From: Galaxea fascicularis
Taxonomy: Eukaryota; Cnidaria; Anthozoa; Scleractinia; Euphylliidae
Reading direction: 5' to 3'
NCBI GenBank assembly: GCA_948470475.1
Contig: OX419335.1
Coordinates: 34,333,819-34,397,818 of the forward strand
DNA: 64,000 bases
Both the position numbers and the translations under genes were made by a program. Positions 63,180 to 64,000 of this stretch are shown piece by piece (position 1 is the stretch's first letter; every line of letters starts with the position of its first letter). Below the pieces are notes generated by a model. It had not been told where the DNA came from. It searched no databases and saw only the letters and a program-made list of their open reading frames with translations.

Positions 63180-63352
63180 ATCAACCTCCTTCCCAGGGTC
63201 TCTCTTCTTCTCGTCCTCTCTCAATCCAATATGATCTTCTCTCACTCAGTCATTCTCATTCACTCTCCTCCTCTCTTTTCTCCTCTCCTCCCATTTGATC
63301 CCTTCTCACCCACTCTGTCTTTCTTCTTATCTCTCACCCTCTCACCACCTGT
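63180..63352 (+). repeat. Polypyrimidine tract, about 170 bp
   Basis: Almost continuous C/T with scattered A (CTCTCTTCTTCTCGTCCTCTC and similar), a potential triplex-forming stretch. The open frames across it are composition effects. Confidence 0.75.
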
Positions 63353-64000
63353 GAGAACGGGAAGAAGAGACCCTGGGGTCAATGTTGGCTTACACATGTG
63401 GGTGCTAAAACGTTTACGAGGAGGGTCTACAGATATTAGAGGGTACAGAATGAACATCCCTCAAGGCACTGAGAAAGCATTCACCACAAAGAAAAGGAAC
63501 GATTTTCTTCAACGATATTATGGTTTACCGTGTCTATGAGCTACTTTTCTATTTGAATCTTCTATCACCTAATGATAAAAGCAAGTCACAGCCTTTTGCT
63601 AATTCAGTTGAACATACCGGGCGGGAAACAATTGAAAATGCTGTTACAGGTTAACGCCGTGGTGGTATGATCTGTGAATTTTGGGGGTTATCCAATGATG
63701 TTATAAAAATACTCCTACGCCCGTTTAATTTGATCAATTGAGTTCGACACGGCAGTAGCACGACGTTTGAAACGGGTCCTAGCCATGATACCACCATTGT
63801 CTCCAATCTCCTATAAAAAATGATTGTCTGTTGATTGATCAAGCTAACGTGTGGTGGCTTGGTCCTTGAGGAAGAAGAAAAAGCTTGGCATTTCATGCAA
63901 GAGAGGTAGCCATTTTAAATTAAAACTCAATTTATTTTCCTTAGGGTTTTCAAGGCGGTATAACATATCTTACTGGAACGTAACAAACTATTACCTAGAA
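63353..64000. other. Right window end, no gene seen
   Basis: Several short open frames (for example 63651-63896 minus) without recognisable motifs, domains or splice context. Nothing else identified. Confidence 0.4.

Noticed and set aside
63231..63539. 102-codon plus-strand ORF
   Set aside because: The first half is the polypyrimidine tract; the second half has no recognisable domain.

Overview
The window is nuclear DNA of an animal. Genes have many short exons with GT-AG introns and metazoan-specific products, and the introns are full of foldback DNA elements (MITEs), tRNA-derived SINEs and fragments of LINE and Penelope-like retroelements. Base composition, gene families and repeat style suggest an anthozoan cnidarian, most likely a stony coral. 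That assignment is an inference, not a proof.

Layout. (1) 527-26962, minus strand: a protein kinase N (PKN) gene. I traced 22 coding exons (967 codons) with three HR1 repeats, a C2-like domain and an AGC kinase domain. The last residues lie beyond the left edge. A long intronless reading frame of 549 codons, also on the minus strand (12729-14378), sits in its 9-kb intron 7. I cannot name it. (2) 26963-28305: divergent promoter region. (3) 28306-34777, plus: a 12-exon gene for a 1073-residue protein of no named function. It has a Cys-rich N-terminus, a coiled coil, a large conserved-looking core with a possible RNase H/DDE-like acidic pattern, a RING-like finger, an acidic linker, a Q-run and one C2H2 finger. 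This is the best candidate for an undescribed system. (4) 35200-40767, plus: HMCES (SRAP domain, abasic-site DNA-protein crosslinker), complete in 8 exons, 349 aa. (5) 42038-46238, minus: CFAP77 (ciliary doublet protein), 6 exons, 246 aa. (6) 47322-58707, plus: adenylate kinase 8 (AK8), 17 exons, 478 aa, head to head with CFAP77 across about 1.1 kb that holds X-box-like motifs. (7) 58708-64000: no gene seen; repeats only.

Functional links. CFAP77 and AK8 are both ciliary, are divergently arranged, and also lie in the same neighbourhood of human chromosome 9q34, so this looks like a conserved cilium-gene pair. The other neighbours (Rho-effector kinase, RING/C2H2 protein, HMCES) show no evident shared pathway.

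Exon joins were made by hand from splice signals, reading phase and family similarity. All phases agree across every join in the five multi-exon genes. UTRs and alternative exons were not determined.
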